64,000 nucleotides of DNA from Paratinospora sagittata (Eukaryota; Streptophyta; Magnoliopsida; Ranunculales; Menispermaceae): positions 38,069,707-38,133,706 of the forward strand of contig CM069599.1 in assembly GCA_035771175.1 (NCBI GenBank), read 5' to 3'. A program made the translations under genes and the position numbers. Below, in pieces: positions 11,419-23,700 of this stretch. Every line of letters starts with the position of its first letter. The first letter of the stretch is position 1. The notes under the pieces were generated by a model. It was not told the origin of the DNA. It was given only the letters and a program-made list of their open reading frames with translations, and made no database searches.

Positions 11419-12780
11419 AATAATTCCCCGCTTTTCTATCTGGTTGAATGAGCATTTTTGCAGCGAAGGAACAGAAATGAGGTGAATGCTTGGAGTTTTT
11501 TCCTGTACGCAAGAAGGCAGCTTTCGGAGAAGTCTCTCTCTTTTTTTTTTTTTGTTTCCTCTTTTTCATTATTGTAAATCTGGGGCTTTTGAAGAAACGT
11601 TTCCAGCTTTGATGAATGGTAAGAGAAAGGTGGAAAAAAAAAAGGTGCCTAAAATGTTAAATCTTATTCAGTGTTACTCTTTGGATGTAGCATCTGTTCA
11701 TTGCATGATGATAAGATCAGGATGTCAATTTCAGTTAAAACCATCTATTTATTATAGTTGTTTTAGAGGGCATTGCAATTTGACGAAGATTGTTGCCTCT
11801 AGTGATGACAACTTATACGAATAGTATTGTACAGTGAAAGTTTTAAGTGATTTTATTATATTATTGTGTAACAATTGAATTTGAGATGATATAGTGTAAA
11901 GTAACCCCTTTTGAGAACCAAACAAGCAGCAACAGCATCCATTTTGCAGGGCTTTCAGGTGTTTGTGTAATGTAGCTTTTAATCCGTAATAAGTGAAAAC
12001 GATGCCACTGAAACTCACTATTTTTTATTATGGTTTTCAGTCTTTCATACATTTAATTTGAACGCCTAGCTATATAACACCACCAAAATTAGACATTTTT
12101 AAATACGCAAACTGTGTATTCAAATGTTTATCATATCTTTTCTTTTAGTAAAATATTATATGAAGTTATTTTGTATTTTCCAAGTGATGTAGAATCATTT
12201 AGGCTGTGTTTGTCATGTGATTTAAAATAATTTTTTAAATATGAAAAATTTGTTTTGTTTGTTGGAGATTTTATACAAATAAAGTAAAAAAGTTTATGTA
12301 GGTTCTTGCAAAATATTTTTTAAAAAAAATTTTATTTGATTTTTAAAAACACCCATTTTTTTTTTACTTTTTTTAAAAAATAATTTTTAAATCTTATTGA
12401 AACATACAAGTTTTTTTTGTAACTTTTTTGACTTTTTCTTTTTAAATACAGAAAATTAAATTTTAAATTGGATACTAAACACCACCTTAATTTTTCAGTA
12501 TACTAAAGAAAAAACCTATAAAAAAACAATGATTGAGTTTGGGATTTCCATTCAGATAGTACTAATAGATATTAATTCACTTATTAATTTATTAAAAATT
12601 TAATGAAAAACAAATTTATAAATTTTCTAAGAATTACTTTTATTGGAATTAATTATATTAATCTTGAGTGTAAATCATACGGTCGTTGCGGTTATTTATT
12701 CAGCTCAAGGCTCAAGCCGTAGGTCGTTGTGAAATCTGTTCCATCTGCAGAGGCCCTTGCGAACTGAACGAACCTCATCT
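11419..12780. other. PRMT5 3'UTR and AT-rich intergenic stretch
   Basis: After the PRMT5 stop the sequence is plausible 3'UTR to about 11850. It is then strongly AT-rich without coding potential until the GC-richer, TC-rich leader of the CWC21 gene near 12700-12860. No poly(A) site can be fixed. A possible MITE is listed separately. Confidence 0.6.
12198..12490. mobile_element. Possible hAT-like MITE
   Basis: The left end TTAGGCTGTGTTTGTCATGTG and the reverse complement of the right end (TTAAGGTGGTGTTTAGTATCC) share a core of the type GGYTGTGTTTG seen in many plant hAT MITEs. The interior is A/T-rich and partly self-complementary. No clear 8-bp duplication is visible, so the call is weak. 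Confidence 0.35.
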
Positions 12781-12862
12781 TCCTTTCCTCGGCTTCTCCT
12801 CTCTTGTTGGGGTTTTTAGGGCTTCAGGAGTCTAGACGCGCAGCAGATCGCAGATTTTTCCA

Positions 12863-13110
12863 GGTAGGTTTCTTTTGCAATTCCAATTGAACCAAACAAA
12901 ATAATTTCGGTCTTCTTCACCTGTGTGTGTGTGATGATGGCACACGACCTCGTCTAGGACCTATTTCACTTTTTCATCTGATATTTTTAAAAGGACTTGT
13001 TTTGTGCGATTAGGTTAGGTTATAGATCTTGATCTTCTCCAGTTTGATTTGGTTTTCCAATCATCTCTGTGTGTGTTGGTGTTGGTGTTGGTGTTGGTTT
13101 CTAGATCGTA
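12863..13110 (+). other. Probable 5'UTR intron of the CWC21-type gene
   Basis: A TC-rich leader ends TTTTTCCAG at about 12862, followed by GTAGGTTTCT, a good donor. A matching acceptor, GATCGTAG, ends at about 13110, ten bases before the start codon. A microsatellite (GTGTTG)n lies near 13077-13097. Inferred from splice signals only. Confidence 0.5.
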
Positions 13111-13120
13111 GGTAAGGGAG

Positions 13121-16100
13121 ATGTACAACGGCATCGGATTGCAGACCCCAAGAGGGTCCGGAACTAATGGCTACATCCAAACCAACAAATTTTTTGTGAA
13201 GCCAAAGAGCGGCAGGGTCGAAACTAAGTCGTCGTTCGAAGGTGATCAGGGAACTGCTGGTGTCAAGAAGGCCAACAAGGAGATTCTTGAGCATGACAGG
13301 AAGCGCCAAATCCAGCTCAAGCTTGTCACTCTGGAGGATAAGCTTACCGAGCAGGGTTACACTGATGATGAGATCGGAGAGAAGCTTGAGGAAGCAAGGA
13401 AGGCGTTGTTAGCTGCTGATGCTTCCCTTGAGGCCACCAATCCTGGGGCCTCCATTGCCCTGGATAATAATAAGTATGGTTACTTTTGATTCTTGTTTTC
13501 TTATTGCTTCAGGTGTGTCTCCTTTTGGCATGTTATTCTCATTATCTTCGCATGTTTATGTGATGCTTTGCATAATCTCATTAAATATCTCTTGCCTTTA
13601 GTTATCATCCATTGTAGGAAAATCTCAAGGTCCTAGTTTAAAAGATGAGAGCAATTCCACCACCATTGTTGTTCGATTGCATCCGCACTTGACCCGTCTA
13701 GTTTCTCTTAGTCTGTCATTATCATTCATTCGCTTGGAAAGTTTTCATAGTAGCAATATTCTTAATAATGAAGTAGCGCCAAATATTGGAATGAAGCATA
13801 AACAAGACAAGTGCATTTCCCTTTTAGTTCCCTGGGGCAATGATGGAATGTATTTCTTTCTGCATCTGTTTTTGGACTCTTAGGTTTACTGTTGAGTTAT
13901 TAAAAAATGTTTTTGGATGTCAAATTTAGGTTTTCCCTGCTTTCCCCTCACTTTTCTGAGTTCATAACTATTTTGGAGATTTTGTTGTTTTACAAGGTCT
14001 ATCTTTTCAATGATTTTTGTAACAAGTTAAAGTAGGTTTTTCCATCCCTGTATTAAAATGAGCTGCATTACTTAATCACTTGGATAACTTTTTCAGGGTT
14101 TCAGACACACAAACCCATCAAATTGCAGCTAGAAAGGAGAAACAATTGGAGACATTTAGAGCTGCTCTTGGAATAACTAGAGGAGACGAAATCACGAGAG
14201 GAGATGAAACCTTCGAAGCTGAGGACCATCAGAAGGAAAAGGAAAAGGAAACTGACTCAGAAAGCAACTCGAGTGATGATGACAACTCAATAGAGGATCA
14301 GAAAAGTGGTCTAAAGGATAACCTTAAGCTACACGTAAAAGACGAAGATCTGATAACTGAAAAAGATATTTCAAGGAAAAGTGTAAAGAAACTTGAGAAA
14401 AAGAGTGGTGGAAAGAGAGATGATATGGAGTTTCAGCACCATGAGAAGCGACATGACAGAAAGAGGAGATATGAAAGTGATTCTTCTGATACAGATAGCA
14501 GTGTGAAACATGTTAAAGTTTCTAAAAAGAAGCACTTGAAAACCACAGACAGCAGTGATTATGAAAGTGGTTCTGATACTGATGATCGTAGGCACAAGGA
14601 TAAGAGTTCAAAGAAGCAGAAAACAAGACGGCACGACACTGACTCAGATTCAGACTCTGAAAGTGATCGTTTCAGGAAAAAAGATGTAAAAAAGAAAGTT
14701 GATGCCAATGCTAGAATTCGTGGCCATCGTGATTCAGATGAAAATGAACGCAATAACAAAATTCAAGCTGGGAAACAAAATCAGAGAAGAAGCAGGAGAC
14801 ACGACTCTGACAATGAATCTAATACTGATGACGACAAAGGGAATAAAAAAGGCCAAGTTGGGAAAATGAAGAGCTCTACGAGAAATGAAAAGTTGAATGA
14901 AGATAGCTTTGACACCAGAGGTCATGGGAGAAATACTGGAAGTAGCCGCAAAGGAAGTGGAAGCAGCAACCTGAGACGTGCAATGGGCAATGACTCTGAT
15001 TCACATAGGTTGAAGAAAGTTACGGAGAGGAATAGTAGAAGGCATGACAATGATGAGGAGGGCTCTGATACCAGTATTGGCAGGAAAGATGCAAAAATTC
15101 ATGTGAGGAGATATAAGGACAGCAGGAGAGAGGATGATTATGCAACAGATGATAGTGGCAGCAGCAAAAGCAGTGGCAGTGATGACTCTGACTACAGCAA
15201 CAGTGGAAGTGATTCGGGCAGTAGTAGTAGTGATCACAGCCTTGATAGGCCTAGCAAGAAGTCCACCAGGGACAAGGGAAGATATGAGTACAAGAGTGAA
15301 AATGATGGTAGAGAAAAAGGAAGTGGTAAGGACAAACAATCGAAGTATGAAGCTTTGAGGGAAAAGGAGAAAAATGAAAGGGTCAAGTCGAGGAGGGAGA
15401 CTAAGGATGAGAGCTACAAAAATGAAGATGCAAAAGGGAAGAAGAAATTAGATGACTCGAGCCACATCAATCAACCACAGTCCAAATTGAGAAACGTGAA
15501 GTCGGGAAGTGAGATGGAGCAGGCGGAGACCAAACTTGGAAGTAAAGTTGACAACAGAGAATATAGGATCCAAGGCAGTCAGAGGGAAGAGGATCACCTT
15601 CGTTTGACTGGATCAAGGGATAAATTGAATCGTGAACGTTATGGCAGTGAGCATGGAAGGTCATTTCACCCCAAGGATGAAGAAGAGCATGAAAGCTTTA
15701 AAGAAGATAAAGTTGGGGAAGAACATTATAGCTGGAGGCAGACGAGGGATCATAAAGAAGAGTGTGGGAGGAGTAGGCAAGGAAGGTACGAAGAAGATGA
15801 AGAACGTGGATTTACTGTGTGTCGTACTGGTGATGCCAAATTTGGTGTCAGATCTCGCGAAAGAGAGCGAAAAGAGGAGGACCACGTAAGCAGAAGGTAT
15901 GGAAGAGATGATGAAGCATATGAAAGCGAAAGACATGAGAGGGCTGAGGATAAGCATGGAAGTAGGACTCACGCTAGAGATGAGGAATCCCACAGAAGTA
16001 GAAGGCGAGGGAGGGATGAAGAAGAGCGAAGTAGTGGAAGGGAAGGGAGAGACAGAGATACAGATGCTAAGAGGAGTAGGTATGAAAGTGATTCCCGACC

Positions 16101-16152
16101 AAGGGCAAGTAGGCACGACAACAGAGATGATGATGATAGGTCAAGGCGATAA
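13121..16152 (+). CDS. CWC21/SRRM2-type spliceosome protein with long charged tail
   Basis: Two coding exons, 13121-13473 and 14097-16152, join in phase (AAT AA / G GTT) to give 802 residues. The N-terminus ([18 protein letters not shown]) is the conserved start of CWC21/SRRM2/SR300 proteins, which contact Prp8 and Snu114 in the spliceosome. A cwf21 domain follows at about residues 50-100 ([19 protein letters not shown]...EEARKALL). From about residue 120 to the end the protein is low-complexity: acidic-serine blocks, then repeated RHD/SDSD units and, near the C-terminus, RxGRDEE and RSRR-like units. It is an RS/RD-like disordered tail encoded by one exon. Yeast Cwc21 is only the N-terminal part; plants and animals carry such extensions. 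Likely a nuclear splicing protein. Confidence 0.9.
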
Positions 16153-17754
16153 GGCGAAGAGTTTTGGGACCAGCAAGCTACTTGGTAAGTTGGTTAAAGA
16201 TTACAATAAGCTATTTCTCATCCTTTCAATAGGTGATCCATCAGTAATCTTAGAAATGCATTTTGTTAGAAGGTTATTATGATTGATTTATGATGCTGAC
16301 ACACACTCATCTAAAGAATTATGCTCTTCTGGAGGAAATTCACATCCTCCTGGTTGAGCACAGCTTCAATGCTAAAATTTATCTAATTTGATTGATTTCC
16401 ATTTGTCATAGACGACAGTTGTTTCTTAGTTGACACTGTTTGAATGTGGTTGATTTTTCAGTGCTGATGATGAAAAATGAAAAAAATAAAAACAGGCAAG
16501 GGCAAGGCAAGCACCACTGTGAAGGATGATTGCTAATAAAGCGGACATCATATGAGTTTTATGCAGACGGTTCTCCTTTTCATATGAAAGAACGAGCTAT
16601 CTTTTTTCTTCTACCCTCTATTGTTTAATCTACATTTGGTATTGTAAATGAGACTCGCTTTGTGTTCATGTTTGAGGATGTAAATGGTATCCTTTTTTTT
16701 TTTTTTGGTAGTTTTAGTGGTGGAAAGGATGACGCTTTGTATGTTGCTGATATTATTTGGATAGTAAGAGTTTTATTGTTTTATTATATTAGTTCATTGT
16801 TAAAATATTTAAGAAGCTGGGGCACGGTAGCCAATCATATTTGTTTATTATAAAACAAGATTGTGTACTAAACAACAGATCATTAAGGTGGCAACTCCAT
16901 TCTTCTTTGGGTTACCACTGAATGATATAGTTCTTGGTTATACAAAGGGGACCTGCTTTTTTACCAATAGGGTGACGAACTTCACCATGCCCATTAGAGA
17001 TGCTTTGAGTAGCTGATTGAATGGAATGAAATGCAATGAGAAGATCAAAGAGAGAGCTGTATGTGAAATGAACTTTAGATGAGAAAATACGAGAGACCCG
17101 TTTTAATAGAGACATTGAAACATTCGGTTTTGTCCTTTGATCCTCCTGTGGTGGTTGAAGTCATTTATATAATGCCTCTATTGAACAACAATCGACTTGC
17201 CAATACAGTAAATACACAAAACAAACATCTTTCCTACATTTTTGTTTGAACTACAATCTGTTCTCATTGCCCAGCTGCCTTGATGAGGTTTGCTATAGTT
17301 GCCTTGATGGTAGCAAACTACAATCCTCTTAATGCAAACAAAGGTCTGGTGCGATTGAAATGGTTCCTAACTGGTGCTGGGAAAGAAGTTCAGCTTTCTA
17401 TCTTAATTGAAAGAGCAGTTCCATCAATCTGCAGCACACATGTCGACTTGCCATAACAAAAGCCCTGAGACAATTATGTTGTAAGACCCAACTCCAAACA
17501 CGGTTATACATCAATTTAGTTGCTGGAGCAATAATTGACTAAATGAAACCTCCTTCCCAATGAGTGATCGATCAATACTGCATACAATTGAACCATCATT
17601 TGCAGGATGTGACTGTTTCTTGGAACAACTTCTGAGCTTCAACTGCCGGTTACCTGGACCATACTGATTGACACTTCCTAAGCATATAAACATAATTTTC
17701 TAAAATTTATCATCAATTAGCAGATTTACCAGTCTACATACTATTGATAGGAAC
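16153..17754. other. Tail-to-tail intergenic region with 3'UTRs
   Basis: The CWC21-type gene (+) and DUF1997 gene (-) converge here. A possible 3'UTR intron of the first gene runs from TTG/GTAAGTTGG (near 16184) to an acceptor near 16462. Open frames in this interval are short, lack recognisable domains and do not continue either gene. I see no additional gene. Confidence 0.5.
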
Positions 17755-20700
17755 TCATGGAGAGATGTTAGACTGCTCTGGTACCCAATGATCATAATCT
17801 TGGAGTAGCCGCTGAAGGAGCAGTTGAGCAAGCCTGTCTACCAGAGATTGCATGATCCTGTTGGTAGCAAAACAACTGCTTGAATGTGATTCATGCATAT
17901 ATGAAATAAATGAATGTCAATGTAAAATGCCATAGTCAATCTGATTAAAAAACATTAGCTTCCAAAGATTTAGGTACTTGGAGATAGAATAGGAAAATTT
18001 TATGGAACATTTTCCACAATCATTGCCTCCAAAAGTAACGCATCAGATTCATATACATGATTCCATATTACAACATATACAAATGAAGCCCTGAGAACAA
18101 TTTCAATGATAGGAGGAAGGATGAGAGAATTTATGGCTGCACACCTCATTCCACACAGAAATTCAATAATTTTAAGCACTTACAGGTTTCCAGGCTTTTC
18201 AACAGCTGATATTGGTAATGAACTGAATGGTTGTGTATAGACCTGCAAACATCAGAAAAAAGTTATGCTTAATTATAGGAAAAAAATACCGTTTCCAAAT
18301 AATGACATATTACTGATGATAAACAATGCCCAAAAATTACAGTTATTCTATCTCATTTTTTTTGCAATAGAATATGAACAAGGTACATTAGCAAACTTAT
18401 CATCAAGGAAATCATTTGGATTTTATTTTTAATTATTGAAAAACAATTACTGAGATTTAACATCATTGAATGATATTTGCATTACGATTTGTAATAATCT
18501 TATTGAGTATGTGATAACAACAAAGCTTGTTAATTCGTGAAGGGATATCCACAGAATAAAGTCTATGTTGAATGAAAGCGAGAAGATGCTATCATTCCAA
18601 ATGAACACATATTTATACTTATGGTTTATCAAGCATTTTATGAAAATAAAAGATTGCACGTAGAATGTTCCAGAGGAGAAGATATATGACCTCAAGGGAG
18701 ATATTCAATTCAATGTCAAGATCCAAACATTGTTCGGAGCCATTTGCATCCCATGTTATGTGATTTCTCATGAATGCTGCAAAGTCAAAAACAGAGAATT
18801 GAAAAAGAACTTCCAGCACTATAATTCCACATTAGTTTATTTCATCATTTGAACATGGAGTTAAGATGTGGATACAAATACAATATTCAAAAAGTTGTGT
18901 AGCAGAAATTGTTTGGATGCTGCACAGCTATTCATGAAATGTTTTAGCTATTCAAAGTCCTAAAATATTCTAAAGGAAAGGAGATTTTCTGCTGAAGTTC
19001 AAAAAGTTAATATTTGGAAAATAAGATTATATGATTAAAACTACCTAAAAGCTGCCACTCCTATGACCATGGGCTAATTAATTCAACGAAGAAATATCTT
19101 GGTTTGGTTCACATTTATGATTTAGTAACATGAAATCATACCTAAAATCCATCCCACATGAGTTGAAAAAAATCTTATTACCGCCGAACAATGTTGTAGA
19201 GGGGATCTCTCTTTGCCATAATTTAGGTCTATGCTATGGTGGTGCAATTTCTCTATTCTCTGCTCTTCTTCCTCAGCGATCAACTCTGCACTCCGGTGCT
19301 ATCCGCTCCTTTCTGATCCCATTCTACGTTTGACTCTCTCCCATTAGCCATATTCTCGTCTCTTTCCCTCTTGTTCCTTCTGCCTTGTGTCGTGTTCCTG
19401 CCTCTCTTTCCCCTTTCTTCTATCTGCACTCCTCGTTGTCTTGTTTCTTTGCTTCCTTGCTGGTGGTGCTACGAAGAATGGGGGATGTCAAGAGTATCAA
19501 ATTTCTTTCTCAATCCTTCAAGGTCGACAACAAGGAGTTCTTCGTTGACCATGGTCTCAATGGAAAATGGGTCACGATTAAGGAAGTTTCTGGCAATAGG
19601 GCCTTCTTTTTGCGTTTACCGGTGGCCTCTGTTGAATGGGTCCTCAACCAACTAGGGCTTGCCTCTAAAGCTTGCGAGACAACTACGTTTAAGAAATAAC
19701 TCTGGAATATGGGTGAAGTGGTTATTATTGAAGCCCTTTCAAATCAGAGGGGTAGGTTTCTTAAAGTTTCCAAGATTGAAAACAATAGAACCTGGGCCAT
19801 CTTCATCCCCGAAGATGCGCCAAAGACAGGATGGTTTGCCTTTGAGGAGTGGTTTTACTGTGTGATCGATATTAAAAATGCATCCTAAGTCGGTGACGCT
19901 GGCGTGTGCAAGAAAACCAGTTGGGAGCATGCAATCGTTATCTTTAAAGCTAACTTAGCGTTATGGTGGGCTGCAACAAAAGCTCACATTGCTGCCAGTA
20001 TCCATCGTCCTGTCCAGTTATGTTTCATGGCGGACGACTGCGCCCTGTTATGGTGTGGGAGTCAGTCCGAAAAGCACACCGTGCTTTCGTCAACCCAGAA
20101 TGATGAGTTCCGGTCTGTCGAATGGCACTCTTCTATTCAATGGCACAAAAGAAGAGTGCGATGCCGTGAAGGGTGAATTGACGTTGATGGTGTTGCATTC
20201 GAGCATTGGCGAGCTGATACTTTTAAAATGATAGGGGATTTATGCGGGGGTTTGATGGAAGTTTCTGAAGAAACCATTAATCTTTCCTTCCTTCGTTTCA
20301 TGAAGATCAAGGTGAAAGGGGACGGTGATGGCTTCGTCCCTAAAACTATTCCGGTGAACTTGAATGGTGCTAATCTCGGTGTTAAAATCTTCAAGTTGGA
20401 CGGTCGTCGGACTTTGGCCAGAGCTAGCGATGGGTCGTTGGACAGGGGAGGGAAGACTCTGCAACGTCCAACTTTCCAAATCCATGCTGGGCCCTCTGAT
20501 TGAGGAAAATCTACGGCTGAGATCGCCCCCCTAAACCATACGACGCAGAGGACGTGGTGCAACGTGGCTCAGGTTGTCGGTGGTACGGGTCTAATGGTAT
20601 TTCTCCATGATTCCCACGCTCCTGCAAAAGACGGCTCAGGATATCTTCATTCTGACAGCGAACTAGGCGCCAAATACCCTTTTTGGAGAGAACATCATTG

Positions 20701-23700
20701 CACATGGGCCTATGGCGGGTAAAGATGGCCTAGGTCCTACTGGGGCCCTTGGCATTAATGACAACGGTCTGGGTTGTTTCCCTCTGCTGAATCAGATGCT
20801 ACGCTCAAATCCAATTGGTACTGTGGGCTTGGGCCATGCATTGACTTCCACCAACAGTGACAGGCTTTTCGTTGCTTCTACACTGGGCCATCAACATGAC
20901 CAACTTCATGGAAGTACTCCATCAGTGGGCACCCAACCCCACGAAAACGCTGATCCACCTCAAGATCTCCTCCAGATTTCAGACTCTCTAGATGTTGCGC
21001 TGGAGATTCCTGCTCTTGGTTCGATGTTTAGTCATGTCTCCGAGACTTTGTTCTGTCATCCCCATGATCTTGTTTCTGGTAAAAAGGTGCATAATGACAC
21101 CGCGGCAACGGCGAAACCTTCTTCCTCTTGTCCTCTTTTTCGCCCTAAGACCTCAGGGTTTAGTAATGGGGAAATCAATCACTCTTAGGACGGCGAGGTT
21201 GGATTCGATGCAGCGAAAGTTCGAAGTCATAATGGGGTGCTGGACTATCACAGAGAAGGGGAGGATGATGCGCGAAGCGCGTTGGGCACAACCCGATCAA
21301 GAAGAATTTTTCGGAAGGAGAGACGGAGGATCTTCTTGGAGAATCTTGATAAAAAAAGATTTGATATGGCGTGGGAGAGTCAGAAGGCATTGTGGAACAA
21401 CTGTTTGTTCGACAATAACTCTGATAGAGAGGATGATGGCGATGATATTCAGGTTGGTGGTGATGCCTATTTGATCAGGCTAGGCGAGGATGACGTTCAC
21501 CTCTGTTCAGCGGATGATGGTACCCAGGTAAGCCCTTTACATTTTAATGTGGATGGTGATATTGAGCTTTCTAACAATCCTGTTGTCCATTCCATTCCTA
21601 CTGTGGTTGTTGATCTTATTAACCTTGTTCCTGAACCCAATCTTTTAACCCCCGAAAGTCTCTGTGCCCAATCGACCCAAATTAGCGGCAGTGATAAGCT
21701 TGTGCCCATTCAAGGTGGGGGTGGCAATCCAGAGGATAGTGCTAAGCTAGCCAGGGACGGTGAAGAGAATGTTCTGTGCAAGTTATCTGGGGTTGCTGGT
21801 GGTGCAAACGATAATGTTGATGGTTCTTTAGGTACCATGGAGCCGGTTGCAAAGTTCCTTGAAAAATCTAAAATATCTGAAAGGAAAAGACATGTACAAC
21901 GGGCTGAAAATGATGCACTCTCAGATGGAGATATTGCTCTTAAAGATATTGCGGATAGCATCAAATCATCGAAAAGGATTCATGGGGTTAAAAAATGAAG
22001 CTCCTTTCATGGAACATTAGAGAGTATGGATCAAGCAGGAAACGATGTATTATTAAAAGAACTTTGGGGTTGGCCAAACCTGATATTTTAATTCTTCAAG
22101 AAACAAAGAAGGAAGTTGTGGATAGGAGTGTCATCTCTCAGTTGTGGGGTTCTAGATTTAAGAGTTGGGTTTCATTACCAGCGTGTGGATCGGCAGGTGG
22201 TATTGCCATTGTTTGGGATTCTCGGGTTTTGAATGTGGTTAATAGCATTGTAGGTGATTTTTTTGTGTTTATTCAGATCAACGATGCTGGGAATGCTTTG
22301 TGGTGGCTAACTGGTGTGTATGGGCGGTCTAGATATGAAGAGAGGGAGAGGTTCTGGGATGAGATTGCGGGTCTTAGCGTGATTTGTGGTGACTCTTGGT
22401 GTCTTGGTGGAGACTTCAACACTGTAAGGAATTTAGGAGAAAAGATCAAAAATTCCAGGGTGACAACTAGCATGCAGAGATTTAATATGCTTATTGGTGA
22501 AATGAATTTAAAAGATCCGCCTCTCTTAAATGCTCGAGTTACTTGGTCTAATTTCCGGGAAAATCCTATATGTTGTAGGCTAGATAGATTTCCCTTTATT
22601 GCGGGTTGGGAGAATTTGTTTCCCCTCTGTAGACAAGAGCCCTTCCTAGGGTTGTATTGGATCATTGCCCCATCACTTTAGACTCTTCTGTCATTCGGTG
22701 GGGCCCCACCCCTTTTCGGTTTGAGAATACTTGGCTTGATCACCAAGACTTCCCTAGAATACTCCGGAGATGGTGGAGCGAGGTCCATGCGAATGGACAT
22801 GAGGGCCACAGATTTATGATCAAGCTGGAAGAGATCAAAAAAATCCTCAAGTGTTGGAACAAAGAGGTGATTGGCATCATTTCCATAAAGAAGAAAGACT
22901 TAGAAGACCTCATTGGATGTTTGGACTTCTTGGAAGGTCACAATGAGCTAAATCTCGAGTTGGCTGCTAACAAAAATAGAGCTAAGTCAGAGCTTGTTGA
23001 GATTTGTTTGAAGGATGCTAGGATGGTTGGGCAAAGGGCCAAAATCCAATGGCTCAAGGAAGGAGATGTTAACTCAAAATTCTTTCACAGTGTCCTCAGT
23101 GATAGGAAGTTTAAGTGTTTCATTTCTAAAGTTGAGTTGGAGGATGGCTCCTTATTGGAGAACGAAATCAGCATCACTGAGGCTTTTATTTAGTTTTTTT
23201 TCCAATGTTTTCTCTTCTAATTGGAATGGATTGTGGGAAATTAATGGGATTTAGTGGAGTCCTATAGGTGACGATGAGGCGTGGTGGCTTGAGAGACCTT
23301 TTGAAGAAGAGGAGGTGAGAAAGGTTGTTTTTAGTTGCAATGGCAATAAAGCTCCATGATCGGATGGGTTCACTAGCTTTTTATCAGAAGTCTTGGGACA
23401 CCATAAAAGAGGATGTAATGAAGGTTGTGCATGATTTTCATAGGAGTGGTGTGGTTAACATAAAGACAAACGAGACCTTTCTTTGCCTCATCCCAAAGAA
23501 ACGTGATTCTTGGCATTCAAGAGCGTACAGACCTATCAGCTTAGTGACTAGCCTTTATAAAATCATTTCCAAAACTTTGTCACTTAGACTCCAAGCGGTC
23601 CTTCATAATACTATTGATGAAGTTCAATTTGCCTTTGTCCATGAGTGTCAAATTCTTGATGCAATTCTTGTGGCCAACGAGGCAGTCGAGGATTACAGAA

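Noticed and set aside
15661..16116. Long antisense frame across the CWC21 tail
   Set aside because: A shadow of the low-complexity charged coding sequence; no domain.
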